This document shows positions 1 through 8,118 of a DNA stretch of 64,000 bases, one piece after another (position 1 is the stretch's first letter; each line of letters starts with the position of its first letter). Source of the DNA: Micromonospora rosaria. GTDB taxonomy: Bacteria > Actinomycetota > Actinomycetes > Mycobacteriales > Micromonosporaceae. Position numbers and translations under genes: made by a program. The DNA lies in contig NZ_LRQV01000006.1 in NCBI RefSeq assembly GCF_001567585.1, forward strand, positions 1 to 64,000. The letters are read 5' to 3'. A model generated the notes under the pieces. It was not told the DNA's origin. It was given only the letters and a program-made list of their open reading frames with translations, and made no database searches.

Positions 1-222
1 ACCCCGCCGCCGGCCCCGACCGCCGCCGCGCCGACCCTGCCCCGGTCCGGCGCACCGCAGGCCCCGCCCGGCGTGCCGCCGACCCCGACCGCCGGGCCGG
101 TGGTGGCCCCGCCGCCGGGGCCGGTCGAGCCGCAGCCGGCGCCGACCGCCGCCGGGCGGGTGGCCGGGGCCCGTTCGCGGCCCGGCCAGCCGGTCACCAC
201 CGTCGCGGCGGAGCCCCGATGA
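1..222 (+). CDS. C-terminal end of an unidentified protein (partial)
   Basis: Frame 1 is open from the left edge to a TGA at 220-222. The visible 73 residues are a low-complexity Pro/Ala/Thr-rich tail with no recognisable domain. The stop overlaps the ATG of the next gene (ATGA), so the two are probably translationally coupled. Proline-rich tails like this occur on several actinobacterial regulators, and a sigma factor followed by a membrane-anchored partner would fit the order. The catalytic part lies outside the window, so no function is assigned. Confidence 0.55.
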   Translation, partial: TPPPAPTAAAPTLPRSGAPQAPPGVPPTPTAGPVVAPPPGPVEPQPAPTAAGRVAGARSRPGQPVTTVAAEPR

Positions 223-1484
223 GCGGCGTACCGGGCGGACCTGACAACCGGAGCGCGGGCCTGGAGCGTCCACTCGACATGGCCGAGGACGAACTGGCGC
301 GGGCGGTACGGGAGTCGTTCCACCGCCAGGTCACCGCGCCCCGGCCGCTGCCCGTGGACCCGGCCGACCGGGCCATCCGCCGGGCCAACCGGACCCTGCG
401 CCGCCGTACCGTGACCGGGGTGGCGCTGGCCGCGGTCGCCACGGCGGTGGTCAGCGCCGGCACCGCCCAGCTCGGCGGCCAGGCGGGCCGGCCGAACACC
501 CCGACGGTGGTGCTCGGCGAGCAGTCCCACCCGTCGGCGTCGCCCGGCCCGGCCCGCCCCGCGCCGCCCGCCGTCGGCGCGGTCCGCGCCGAGACGGACC
601 TGATCGTCGGCACCTCCCTGGGCACCACCGACGGCCGGCAACTCGAACTGGACGGGGTCGGCCCGATCGACCGCGCCCAGCGGATGGCGGACGACGCCGG
701 CTGGCTGGTCGTGGGCGGCCCGACCGCCGCCGGGCGTACCCTCTGGGCGGTCCAGCCCACCGGCGCGGTCCAGGTGCTCCTGGCCGGCGCGGCGACGATC
801 GTGGTCGGTGCCGACGGGACGCGGGTCGCCTGGCGCGACGGCGGGCACCTGCTCACCGCCGGCGTGGTCGGGGGCCAACTGGTCGCCACCGCCCGGACCC
901 CGGCGACCGGTCCGGCCACCGTGGCCGGCGTCGTCGGCGACACCGTGCTGGTCCGCCCGGACCCGGCCCGGCCCGGCCACACGCTGTGGCGGCCGGCCGA
1001 CGGACCGCCCGCCGCCCCCGCCGACCCGGCCACCGTGCAGGTCTACGGCAGCCGCCCGGACGGCCGCCTCGTCGGCCAGCTCGTCGACGCCGCCGGCCGG
1101 TCCTGCCTGGCCCTGCTCGACCCGACCCGCCGGCTGGCCCCGGACCGGTCGAGCTGCGTACCGCTCGCCGCCGACGGCCCCGGCGCGGTGTCGCCCGACG
1201 GCCGGTGGCTGCTGGTCAACGGCGACGCGGAGGGCGGTACCCGGGCGCTCCTGGTCGACCTCGACACGCTCGGGTCGACCCCGGCGGTCCGGGTGGCCGG
1301 CCCGGTGGCGACCGGCGCGGTGGCCTGGGCGACGCCGCAGAGCGCGCTGTACGTCGACACCGGCGGCAACCTGGTACGGCTGCGCGTCGACCGGGTGCTC
1401 GCCGGGGACCGGGGCACCTCGACCACGCTGGCCGGGGCGGGACCGCAGAGCCGTACCGTGGTGGTCGTGCCCAGCCGGCCCTGA
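219..1484 (+). CDS. Membrane-anchored protein with propeller-like extracellular domain
   Basis: 421 residues. An N-terminal cytoplasmic segment of about 60 residues, ending in a basic stretch (RRANRTLRRR), is followed by one hydrophobic helix (about 66-88) and a long extracellular part. The outer part repeats short strands with aspartates and glycines (for example DGTRVAWRDG, SPDGRWLLVNGD), as in TolB/WD40-like propellers. The ATG overlaps the upstream stop by four bases. The architecture resembles regulators encoded beside sigma factors, but no conserved zinc-binding anti-sigma motif is visible. Function unknown. Confidence 0.7.
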   Translation: MSGVPGGPDNRSAGLERPLDMAEDELARAVRESFHRQVTAPRPLPVDPADRAIRRANRTLRRRTVTGVALAAVATAVVSAGTAQLGGQAGRPNTPTVVLGEQSHPSASPGPARPAPPAVGAVRAETDLIVGTSLGTTDGRQLELDGVGPIDRAQRMADDAGWLVVGGPTAAGRTLWAVQPTGAVQVLLAGAATIVVGADGTRVAWRDGGHLLTAGVVGGQLVATARTPATGPATVAGVVGDTVLVRPDPARPGHTLWRPADGPPAAPADPATVQVYGSRPDGRLVGQLVDAAGRSCLALLDPTRRLAPDRSSCVPLAADGPGAVSPDGRWLLVNGDAEGGTRALLVDLDTLGSTPAVRVAGPVATGAVAWATPQSALYVDTGGNLVRLRVDRVLAGDRGTSTTLAGAGPQSRTVVVVPSRP

Positions 1485-1518
1485 CCGGCCGGTCGCCCGG
1501 CCCCGGTACCGTCGGGCG

Positions 1519-2400
1519 GTGCGTACGCCCCCCGCCCGGCCCGGCCCCCGGATCGACCTGCACGCCCACTCGACCGCCAGCGACGGCACGCTGACCCCGG
1601 CGGAGCTGGTCCGGGCCGCCGCCGGGGCCGGTCTCGACGTGCTGGCCATCACCGACCACGACACCACCGCCGGCTGGGCGCCGGCCCTGGCGGCCCTGCC
1701 GCGCGGGCTCAGCCTGGTCCGGGGCGCGGAGATCTCCTGCATCTGGGCGGGCGTGACCCCGGCGGTGTCGCTGCACCTGCTGGCGTACCTCTTCGATCCG
1801 GACGACCCGGCGCTGGCGGCCGAGCTGACCCGGATGCGGGCCGGCCGGGAGGTGCGCGCCGAACGGATCGTCGACCTGCTCCGGGCCGACGGGATCGAGG
1901 TGAGCTGGGCGGAGGTGCTGGCCGGGGCGGGCGGTGGCGCGGTGGGCCGACCGCATATCGCGGCGGCGCTGATCCGGGCCGGCCTGGTCGCCACCACCAG
2001 CGAGGCGTTCGGGCCGCGCTGGCTCGGCGAGCGGTACCGGATCATGAAGGAGGACCTCGACGTGTTCCGCGCCGTCGAGCTGGTCCGGGCCGCCGGGGGC
2101 GTGCCGGTCTTCGCCCACCCCCGGGCCAGCCGCCGGGGCCCGACCGTCCCGGACGAGCTGATCGCGGCGCTGGCCGAGGCCGGGCTGGCCGGCCTGGAGG
2201 CCGACCACGAGGACCACTCGCCGGCCGAGCGGGCGCACGTGCGGGGGCTCGCCGCCGACCTCGGCCTGCTGGTCACCGGGTCGTCGGACTTCCACGGCAC
2301 GCACAAGACCGTCCGGCTCGGCGCGTTCACCACCGACCCGGCGGCGTACGAGCGGATCGTCGCCGAGTCCAGCGGGGTGACCGGGGTCGCAACCGGTTGA
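1519..2400 (+). CDS. PHP-domain phosphoesterase (TrpH/YciV-like)
   Basis: 293 residues from the GTG at 1519, chosen because the PHP domain begins 11 residues later (RIDLHAHSTASDGTLTP). The metal-binding PHP motifs are all present: HAHS near the start, ITDHDT at about 45, a conserved glutamate in GAEIS, an HP pair in FAHPR, and SSDFHG near the C terminus. The family hydrolyses nucleoside or oligonucleotide phosphoesters; TrpH/RNase AM enzymes are the closest characterised relatives. It lies 34 nt after the previous stop and may share its transcript. Substrate cannot be read from sequence. Confidence 0.88.
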   Translation: MRTPPARPGPRIDLHAHSTASDGTLTPAELVRAAAGAGLDVLAITDHDTTAGWAPALAALPRGLSLVRGAEISCIWAGVTPAVSLHLLAYLFDPDDPALAAELTRMRAGREVRAERIVDLLRADGIEVSWAEVLAGAGGGAVGRPHIAAALIRAGLVATTSEAFGPRWLGERYRIMKEDLDVFRAVELVRAAGGVPVFAHPRASRRGPTVPDELIAALAEAGLAGLEADHEDHSPAERAHVRGLAADLGLLVTGSSDFHGTHKTVRLGAFTTDPAAYERIVAESSGVTGVATG

Positions 2401-2440
2401 CCCGGGGTCGCGCCGGTGCCGGCGCGACTACCGTGATCGC

Positions 2441-3055
2441 GTGGACGCCAAGCTCTTCGGTGAGGTCTTCGTGACCCTGCTGGTCATCGTCGACCCGCCG
2501 GGGATGATGCCCATCTTCCTCGCGCTGACCGGGCCGCTGTCGGCCCGGGAGCGCCACCGCGCCGCCTGGCAGGCGGTGGCGCTGGCGCTCGGCGTCATCG
2601 TGGTCTTCGCGGTGGCCGGGCAGACCCTGCTGGCGTACCTGCACGTCGACCTGCCGGCGTTGCAGGCCGCCGGTGGCCTGCTGCTGATCCTGGTGGCCCT
2701 GGAACTGCTCACCGGCAAGACCGACGACCCCACCAAGCAGGCGACCTCCAACATCGCGCTGGTGCCGCTGGGCACCCCGCTGCTGGCCGGCCCCGGCGCG
2801 ATCGTGGCGACCATGCTCTTCGTGCAGCAGAGCGGGGGCCCGGCGGACTACGTCTCGATCGCCGCCGCGATCGTCGCGGTGATGCTGACGGTCTGGGTGG
2901 TGCTCCGGTTCTCCGGCGGGATCGTCAAGGTGCTGCGGCCGGGCGGGATCGAGGTGCTGACCCGGATCGCCGGCCTGCTGCTGGCCGCCATCGCGGTGCA
3001 GCTCATCGCGGACGCGGTGGCCGCCTTCGTCACCCAGTACAGCAGCCTGGCCTGA
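2441..3055 (+). CDS. MarC-family integral membrane protein
   Basis: 204 residues from a GTG start. Six hydrophobic helices fill the protein, with the family signature of an early V-D-P-P-G motif (about 18-22) and a second half carrying LVPLGTPLLAGPGAI. MarC proteins are small multi-pass membrane proteins of unknown transport role; the old multiple-antibiotic-resistance name was not supported by later work. Length is typical. It sits 40 nt downstream of the PHP gene on the same strand. Confidence 0.9.
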   Translation: MDAKLFGEVFVTLLVIVDPPGMMPIFLALTGPLSARERHRAAWQAVALALGVIVVFAVAGQTLLAYLHVDLPALQAAGGLLLILVALELLTGKTDDPTKQATSNIALVPLGTPLLAGPGAIVATMLFVQQSGGPADYVSIAAAIVAVMLTVWVVLRFSGGIVKVLRPGGIEVLTRIAGLLLAAIAVQLIADAVAAFVTQYSSLA

Positions 3056-3091
3056 CCCGGCCGGGGCGGGCGCGGTGCGGCGGGGAGGCCC

Positions 3092-4066
3092 GTGTCGTAC
3101 CGGGATGGCAGGATCGCAGGGGTGCGACGATCCTCTCCGACGCCCCGCCCGGCCGCCGGTGGCCGGGCCCCCCGCCCCCGCGCCGGGCAGCCCGAGCAGC
3201 TCGGCTTCGACGGCATGCCGGAGCGCCTCTTCGTCTGCACACCGAGCAAGCTCGGCGCGTACGCGGACTGCCCCCGGCGGTACCGCTACGCCTACGTCGA
3301 CCGGCCGGCCCCGCCGAAGGGCCCGCCCTGGGCGCACAACTCGCTCGGCACCAGCGTGCACACCGCCCTGAAGAACTGGTACGCCCTGCCCGCCGACCGG
3401 CGGCGGCCCGAGGCGCTGGCCGGGCTGCTCAAGGGCACCTGGGTCGGCGACGGGTACCGCGACGACGAGCAGGAGCGGGCCGCCTTCCGGCAGGCGCTGG
3501 GCTGGCTGGAGTCCTACGTCGACACGCTGGAACCCGGGGTGGAGCCGCTGGGCGTGGAGCGGGTGGTGGCGGTGAAGACCTCGGTGCTGGCCTTCAACGG
3601 CCGCGCCGACCGGATCGACGCCCGCACCGGCGAGGCCGGCCCGGAGCTGGCCATCGTCGACTACAAGACCGGCCGGTCCGGCCTGGACGCCGACGACGCC
3701 CGGGGCTCCCAGGCCCTCGCCCTCTACGCGTACGCGGCGCAGCGGGTATTCCGCCGCCCGTGCCACCGGGTGGAGCTGCACCACCTGCCCACCGGCACGG
3801 TCGCCGGCCACGACCACACCCCCGAGTCGCTGGCCCGGCAGGTCGCCCGCGCCGAGGACACCGCCCGGGACATCATGGCCGCCGAACGCGCGGTGGCCGA
3901 CGGCAGCGACCCCGACGAGGCCTTCCCCACCACGCCCAGCCAGCGCTGCGGCTGGTGCGACTACCGACGGTCCTGCCCGGCCGGGTCCCAGGTCGCCGGC
4001 CGGGAGCCGTGGGCGGCGATGGAGAACACCCTCACCGCACCGCCGGCCCGACCGGCCCCGGAGTAG
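3092..4066 (+). CDS. RecB-like PD-(D/E)XK nuclease with probable Fe-S cluster
   Basis: 324 residues. The core resembles the nuclease domain of RecB/AddB exonucleases: an N-terminal S-K-L-x-x-Y-x-x-C-P-x-R-Y motif (about 51-66), a central I-V-D-Y-K-T-G (catalytic D and K), and a C-terminal CGWCDYRRSC. The cysteine before PRRYRY and the three C-terminal cysteines are placed as in AddB-type enzymes that bind a 4Fe-4S cluster. It is a free-standing nuclease with no helicase domain, common in actinobacteria. The start could instead be the ATG near 3,214; the first 40 residues are low complexity. Confidence 0.85.
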   Translation: MSYRDGRIAGVRRSSPTPRPAAGGRAPRPRAGQPEQLGFDGMPERLFVCTPSKLGAYADCPRRYRYAYVDRPAPPKGPPWAHNSLGTSVHTALKNWYALPADRRRPEALAGLLKGTWVGDGYRDDEQERAAFRQALGWLESYVDTLEPGVEPLGVERVVAVKTSVLAFNGRADRIDARTGEAGPELAIVDYKTGRSGLDADDARGSQALALYAYAAQRVFRRPCHRVELHHLPTGTVAGHDHTPESLARQVARAEDTARDIMAAERAVADGSDPDEAFPTTPSQRCGWCDYRRSCPAGSQVAGREPWAAMENTLTAPPARPAPE

Positions 4067-4125
4067 CCCGCACCGGCCGGGTGCCCGCCGCGCGGGAGTC
4101 GGCCGTCGCCGGACGGGGTGACGGC

Positions 4126-4983
4126 TCAGGCGGCGGCGGTGAGGCGGGCCGCCCGCTCCCGGCCGGCGATCTGGATCGGCCCGATCAGCAGGTGCTGCGG
4201 CAGGGCGCGCAGGGCCAGCCGCAGGGCCCGGACGCTCACGTCGGCCGAGAGGGCGGTGGTGGGCAGCCCCAGCCCGCCGTACAGCCGGCGGGCCCAGGCG
4301 GGCAGCAGGCTGACCGCGGTGCCGGCGAGGCCCAGGTACGCCCAGCGGGGCGGGCCCAGGGTCAGCCCGATCCGCAGCGGCAGGCTGACCTTCCACGGGA
4401 TCGGCGGCACGGTGAGGAACAGCGCCGTCTCGGCCGCCTCCCGGGTCATCCGCAGCTCCGGGCGGACGTCGCGGTAGTACCGCTCGACCTCCTCGGCGGT
4501 GCCGGGCACGGTGGCCGGGTCCAACCCGATCAGGGCGGCGACCCGCCGCTGCTCGGTGTAGTACCGGTCCACCTCGGCGTCGGTCAGCGCCAGCCCGGCC
4601 CGGCGGGCGGTGGTGACGAACGACTCGACCTCGGTGACGTGCACCCAGCGCAGCAGGTCGGGCTCGTCCACCCGGAACTCCGCGCCGGTGACCGGGTCAC
4701 GGGCCCGCATCCGGGCGTGCCGGGCCCGGATCCGGCGGCCGGCCGCCTCCGCCTCGGCGGTGGTGCCGAAGAGGGTGGTCGCCACGTAGGTGGAGGTCCG
4801 CATCAGCCGACCCCAGGCGTCCGTCCGGTAGTTGCTGTTCTGCGCCACCCCGGCCATCGCCCGGGGGTGCAACGCCTGCAGGTAGAGCGAGCGCAGGCCG
4901 GCGACCATCAGGACCGGTTCCTTGTGCACCTTCCACGTGACCGATCCCGGACCGAACAGGCCGACGTCCTCGGAGTCATCCAC
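4126..4983 (-). CDS. MpaB-type oxygenase (DUF2236)
   Basis: 285 residues. The N terminus has GPGSVTWKVHKEPVL and then LQALHPRAMAGV, the conserved block of the latex-clearing/MpaB oxygenase superfamily, with histidines expected to bind heme or iron. WVHVTEVESF follows in the centre. Members carry out oxidative cleavage or ring modification of hydrophobic substrates, but most actinobacterial members are uncharacterised. It converges on the upstream nuclease gene. Confidence 0.85.
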   Translation of the reverse strand: MDDSEDVGLFGPGSVTWKVHKEPVLMVAGLRSLYLQALHPRAMAGVAQNSNYRTDAWGRLMRTSTYVATTLFGTTAEAEAAGRRIRARHARMRARDPVTGAEFRVDEPDLLRWVHVTEVESFVTTARRAGLALTDAEVDRYYTEQRRVAALIGLDPATVPGTAEEVERYYRDVRPELRMTREAAETALFLTVPPIPWKVSLPLRIGLTLGPPRWAYLGLAGTAVSLLPAWARRLYGGLGLPTTALSADVSVRALRLALRALPQHLLIGPIQIAGRERAARLTAAA

Positions 4984-5028
4984 CCGACCAAGAGTGCCAC
5001 GGTGCCCGGCGCGCGCACCCCGGCCGGG

Positions 5029-5457
5029 TCAGTGGTCGGCGCGGCGGCGGGCCTGGCAGCCGGGGCAGAGACCCCAGAAGGTCACCTCCGCCTCGTCGAC
5101 CTCGAAGCCGTGCGAGCTGCTCGGGTCGAGGCAGGGCGCGCTGCCGGTGGCGCAGTCGACGTCGGCGATCTCGCCGCAGCCCCGGCACACCACGTGGTGG
5201 TGGTTGTCACCAACCCGCGCCTCGTACCGGGCGGGACTGCCGGCCGGCTCGATCCGCCGGGACAGCCCGGCCCGGGAGAACGCGCCGAGGATGTCGTACA
5301 CGGCCTGGGTGGAGACGGAGTCGAGCCGTTCGCGGACCCGGCGGGTGATCTCGTCGACCTCCAGGTGGCCGCCGGAGGCGAGGACGTCGAGCACGGCGAG
5401 GCGCGGCCGGGTGACCCGCAGGCCCCTCGACCGGAGCAGATCCTCACCGCCGGACAT
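5029..5457 (-). CDS. Fur-family metalloregulator
   Basis: 142 residues from the ATG at 5457, where the conserved DNA-binding domain begins (LRSRGLRVTRPRLAVLDVL). The winged helix is followed by the dimerisation domain with NHHHVVCRGCGE, a metal-binding HHH plus CxxC, and a second CxxC near the C terminus (CPGCQ), giving a structural zinc site. The sequence is nearest to the FurA/CatR-like branch that often regulates catalase genes, but no catalase is adjacent. The 195-nt gap to the divergent DUF2231 gene should hold both promoters. Confidence 0.9.
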   Translation of the reverse strand: MSGGEDLLRSRGLRVTRPRLAVLDVLASGGHLEVDEITRRVRERLDSVSTQAVYDILGAFSRAGLSRRIEPAGSPARYEARVGDNHHHVVCRGCGEIADVDCATGSAPCLDPSSSHGFEVDEAEVTFWGLCPGCQARRRADH

Positions 5458-5652
5458 GAATCCATCACAGCACGCGGTGACCAGGGCGACAAGCGGCCGG
5501 TCAGGAGGGGTGGCCCCGGACACAGGCATGGACCGGGGTGAACGTGGTTGAACCGGACCGGCGTCGGCTGCGTGTACGGCGGTGACAGGGCAGTCGGCCC
5601 GAAAGGGCGTACGCTGGCTGCCCACGACCGCATCCCACCGCCGGAGGTGTCG

Positions 5653-6135
5653 GTGTTCAGGGAATTCCTGGGCCTGCCGTTGCACGCGCTCGTCGTCCAC
5701 GCGGCCGTGACACTCATACCGCTGCTCGCGGTGCTCGCCGCCGTGTACGTCCTCCGCCCGACATGGCGGCCCAAGCTGGACTGGGCGGTGGCGCTCAGCG
5801 CGCTCGGCGCTCCGGTGGTGGCGTTCGTCTCCACCCAGTCCGGTGAGGCGCTCCAGAACGCGCTGATCGACAAGGGCTACCAGCAGGAGGCCCTGGACGA
5901 GATCTACCACCACTCGTTGCAGGGCGACATGCTGTTCCGGTTCACCGTGGCGCTGTCCCTGGCGACCCTGGCCCTGCTGGTGGTCAACAGCCGCAGCCGG
6001 AAGGTGGCGAAGCTGCCGTCGTGGGTCGGCCGGGTGCTGTCGGTGCTGGTGGTGGTGCTGTCGATCCCGGTGCTGATCTACACCGTCCGGGCCGGGCACA
6101 CCGGCGCGGAGACGCTCTGGCAGGACACCTTCTAG
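5653..6135 (+). CDS. DUF2231-family four-helix membrane protein
   Basis: 160 residues from the GTG at 5653, preceded by GGAGG. Four hydrophobic helices are visible, with LPLHALVVHAAVTLIPLLAV (first helix, conserved histidines) and later HHSLQGDMLFRF. DUF2231 proteins are predicted membrane proteins with histidines that could bind heme or metal. It is divergent from the fur gene, so Fur control is possible. An upstream in-frame ATG at 5548 would add 35 residues without family character. Confidence 0.8.
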   Translation: MFREFLGLPLHALVVHAAVTLIPLLAVLAAVYVLRPTWRPKLDWAVALSALGAPVVAFVSTQSGEALQNALIDKGYQQEALDEIYHHSLQGDMLFRFTVALSLATLALLVVNSRSRKVAKLPSWVGRVLSVLVVVLSIPVLIYTVRAGHTGAETLWQDTF

Positions 6136-6193
6136 ACGGGGCGCTGCGGTCCCGTCGGGCGCTCCGGTCGGACCGGGGGCGTCGGTGCCACGG

Positions 6194-6270
6194 CCTGTCG
6201 AGCTGCCCCGCCGGTGGGACCGGCGGATGGTCGGTGAGGCGTGCCCCGTTCATGCGGGCAGGTCGACAGG
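6194..6270. repeat. Nested inverted repeat between convergent genes; carries repeat copy 1
   Basis: The outer arms at 6194-6208 and 6256-6270 pair at 14 of 15 positions. Inside, 6208-6215 and 6219-6226 form a perfect 8-bp stem with a GGG loop. It lies between the convergent ends of the DUF2231 gene and the proline-rich membrane gene, so a bidirectional terminator is the simple reading. Its first 28 bases (6194-6221) recur with one mismatch at 14,443-14,470. Confidence 0.6.
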
Positions 6271-6315
6271 CTGAGCGGGGCGTGTCCCCGCCCCGGACAC
6301 CACACCCCGTCGGGC

Positions 6316-6672
6316 TCAGAAGACCAGCCGGGAGCAGAGCAGGCAGAGCAGGACCAGCAGCACCACCCCGGCCACCGCGCCGACGCCGTAGGTGATCCGC
6401 TGGGCCCGCTGCTCGGCGCTGTCCAGCCCGGCCATGTCCTGCGGCGGCAGGTGGCGCGGCGGCGCGGGTTGCAGGTGCAGCGGAGGACGCCAGCCGGGCG
6501 GCGGCGCGACCGTGGGCGGCGGACCGGCGTACCCGCCGGGGCCGGTGCCGGGCCGGGACGGCCCGGCAGCCGTCGATGCGGCCGGCGGACCCAAGCCGGG
6601 CGGCCCGTCCGGCGATGCCGGCGGGCGTCGCCAGTAGTCGTCCTCGGGGCTGGCACCACTGGGCGTCGTCAC
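6316..6672 (-). CDS. Proline-rich single-pass membrane protein
   Basis: 118 residues from a GTG at 6672. About 85 residues of Pro/Gly-rich sequence precede one C-terminal transmembrane helix (GVGAVAGVVLLVLLCLLCSRLVF). No catalytic motif is visible. Proteins of this build are frequent in actinobacteria and are often mislabelled from their proline content. Function unknown. The start is chosen from the reading frame; the longer upstream extension overlaps the divergent gene at 6734. Confidence 0.55.
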   Translation of the reverse strand: MTTPSGASPEDDYWRRPPASPDGPPGLGPPAASTAAGPSRPGTGPGGYAGPPPTVAPPPGWRPPLHLQPAPPRHLPPQDMAGLDSAEQRAQRITYGVGAVAGVVLLVLLCLLCSRLVF

Positions 6673-6733
6673 GCCGGTCGACGCTACCAACGTCCCCGCC
6701 CGTGAGGGTGGTGGCCGGCTATCCTTGCCCCTC

Positions 6734-6907
6734 GTGAGCGCTGTGCATCCCGGGGTACGCGGGGACGACGACCGGACCGTCGACTTCGGCGAGGACTTCG
6801 TCGTGCTGCCCGAGCAGACGGCCGACGACACCGACCGGGGGTGGGGCGAGCACAGCGGCGGCAACGACGACCGGCTGCTCGCCGAGCGTCCGCCGCACTG
6901 GGACTGA
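6734..6907 (+). CDS. Small acidic hypothetical protein
   Basis: 57 residues from a GTG at 6734, acidic (VDFGEDFVVLPEQTADDTDRG) and without membrane segments. It lies just before the FmdB gene on the opposite strand. Codon use is like its neighbours, which supports it being real. Function unknown. Confidence 0.5.
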   Translation: MSAVHPGVRGDDDRTVDFGEDFVVLPEQTADDTDRGWGEHSGGNDDRLLAERPPHWD

Positions 6908-6924
6908 CCCGCCCCGCCGCGCGG

Positions 6925-7314
6925 TCAGGACGAGCTGGAGCCGGCGCTGGAGCTGCTGGCGGCCGGGGTCTTCGTCGCGCCGCCGCCGGTCGAGCCGCCC
7001 GACGAGCCGGTGCCCGACCCGGACGAGGAACCCGACGACGAGCTGGCCGACCCCGACGAGGAGCCGGTGGAGCTGGTCGACGAGGAGTCGGCGCCGGACT
7101 TGCCGGAGCCGCCGCCGCTCTTGCCCTCCGACCCCGAGGTGCGGGAGTCGGTGCGGTAGAAACCGGACCCCTTGAACACCACCCCGACGGAGTTGAACAC
7201 CTTGCGCAGCCGGCCCTCGCACGCCGGGCACTCGGTCAACGGCGCGTCGGCGAAGGACTGCACCGCCTCGAGTTGGTTGCCGCACGCGGTGCAGGCGTAC
7301 TGGTACGTGGGCAC
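6925..7314 (-). CDS. FmdB-family zinc-ribbon protein
   Basis: 129 residues from the GTG at 7314, preceded by GGAGGAG. The start reads PTYQYACTACGNQLEAVQS, then ECPACEGRLRKVF, giving two CxxC pairs of a small zinc ribbon. A serine/glycine-rich tail of about 60 residues follows and ends in Ser repeats. FmdB-type regulatory proteins are conserved in actinobacteria near folate cyclo-ligase and galU genes, as here. The length is inflated by the low-complexity tail. Confidence 0.85.
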   Translation of the reverse strand: MPTYQYACTACGNQLEAVQSFADAPLTECPACEGRLRKVFNSVGVVFKGSGFYRTDSRTSGSEGKSGGGSGKSGADSSSTSSTGSSSGSASSSSGSSSGSGTGSSGGSTGGGATKTPAASSSSAGSSSS

Positions 7315-7375
7315 GGTCTCCTCCGGATCTCCGACGGCCGATTGGCACTCGACGTATTCGAGTGCCAATGGTGCG

Positions 7376-8035
7376 TCATCGGACCCGGGTTCGTCCAGCG
7401 GAAGTGCCGGGGCCGACATCCGGCCCGGGGGACAGCTCGATCACGCCTGAGGCCGGGGTGACCACCGCCCGGACCGGCCGGTCGTGCGGTAGCGCCGGCA
7501 GCGACCCGACCAGTTCCCCGTCGTGCAGCAGCGCCACGGTCGGCACGGTCGCCGGCACCCGGGCCAGCGCCCGGTCGTACGAGCCGCCGCCCCGGCCCAG
7601 CCGCAGGCCCCGGCGGTCCACCGCGAGCGCCGGCACCACCACCAGGTCCGCCGAGGCGATGGCGGTCACCCCGAGCCGGGGCCCGCCGGGCTCCCGCATC
7701 CCCCGCCCCGCCGCGACGAGCGCGCCGTCGTACACCGCCCAGTCCAGGTCCAGGTCCGGCCGGAGCACCGGCAGCAGCAGGTCCGCCGAGGGCGGCAGGG
7801 CGGCCCGGAGCACCGCCGGCAGGTCCGGGCCGCCGGGTTCGGAGCCCACCGGGACGTACCCGGCCAGCCGCCGGGGGCGCAGCCGGCGTACCAGGTCGGT
7901 CAGCGCGGCCACCACGCGCCCGGCGGCGTCGGCCCGCTGCTCGGCGGTGAGTGCCCGGCGGTGCGCGAGCAGCTCGACCCGGGTGTGCCGTTTCGTCTCA
8001 GCGGTCACTTCCGCTTCATCAGAAAAATCAGGCAC
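7376..8035 (-). CDS. 5-formyltetrahydrofolate cyclo-ligase
   Basis: 219 residues. The diagnostic ATP/folate loop GRGGGSYDR is present near two-thirds of the chain, with an N-terminal K-R-x-x-R-V-E-L-L-A-x-R-R helix. The enzyme converts 5-formyl-THF to 5,10-methenyl-THF using ATP. The GTG at 8035 is chosen because AGGAG lies six bases upstream; a shorter GTG at 8008 and a TTG at 8053 are possible. Position next to fmdB and upstream of galU matches the usual actinobacterial order. Confidence 0.88.
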   Translation of the reverse strand: MPDFSDEAEVTAETKRHTRVELLAHRRALTAEQRADAAGRVVAALTDLVRRLRPRRLAGYVPVGSEPGGPDLPAVLRAALPPSADLLLPVLRPDLDLDWAVYDGALVAAGRGMREPGGPRLGVTAIASADLVVVPALAVDRRGLRLGRGGGSYDRALARVPATVPTVALLHDGELVGSLPALPHDRPVRAVVTPASGVIELSPGPDVGPGTSAGRTRVR

Positions 8036-8118
8036 GCAACACTCCTGACGCAACGTTTGTCTAGCGGTGGCTCTGTGTCAGCATCGCAGCATCGGGCGCG
8101 GAACTGCCGGGGGGAAGC

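Noticed and set aside
808..1518. Long N-terminal extension of the PHP protein
   Set aside because: It overlaps the preceding gene and is Arg/Pro low complexity. The PHP domain starts right after the GTG at 1519.
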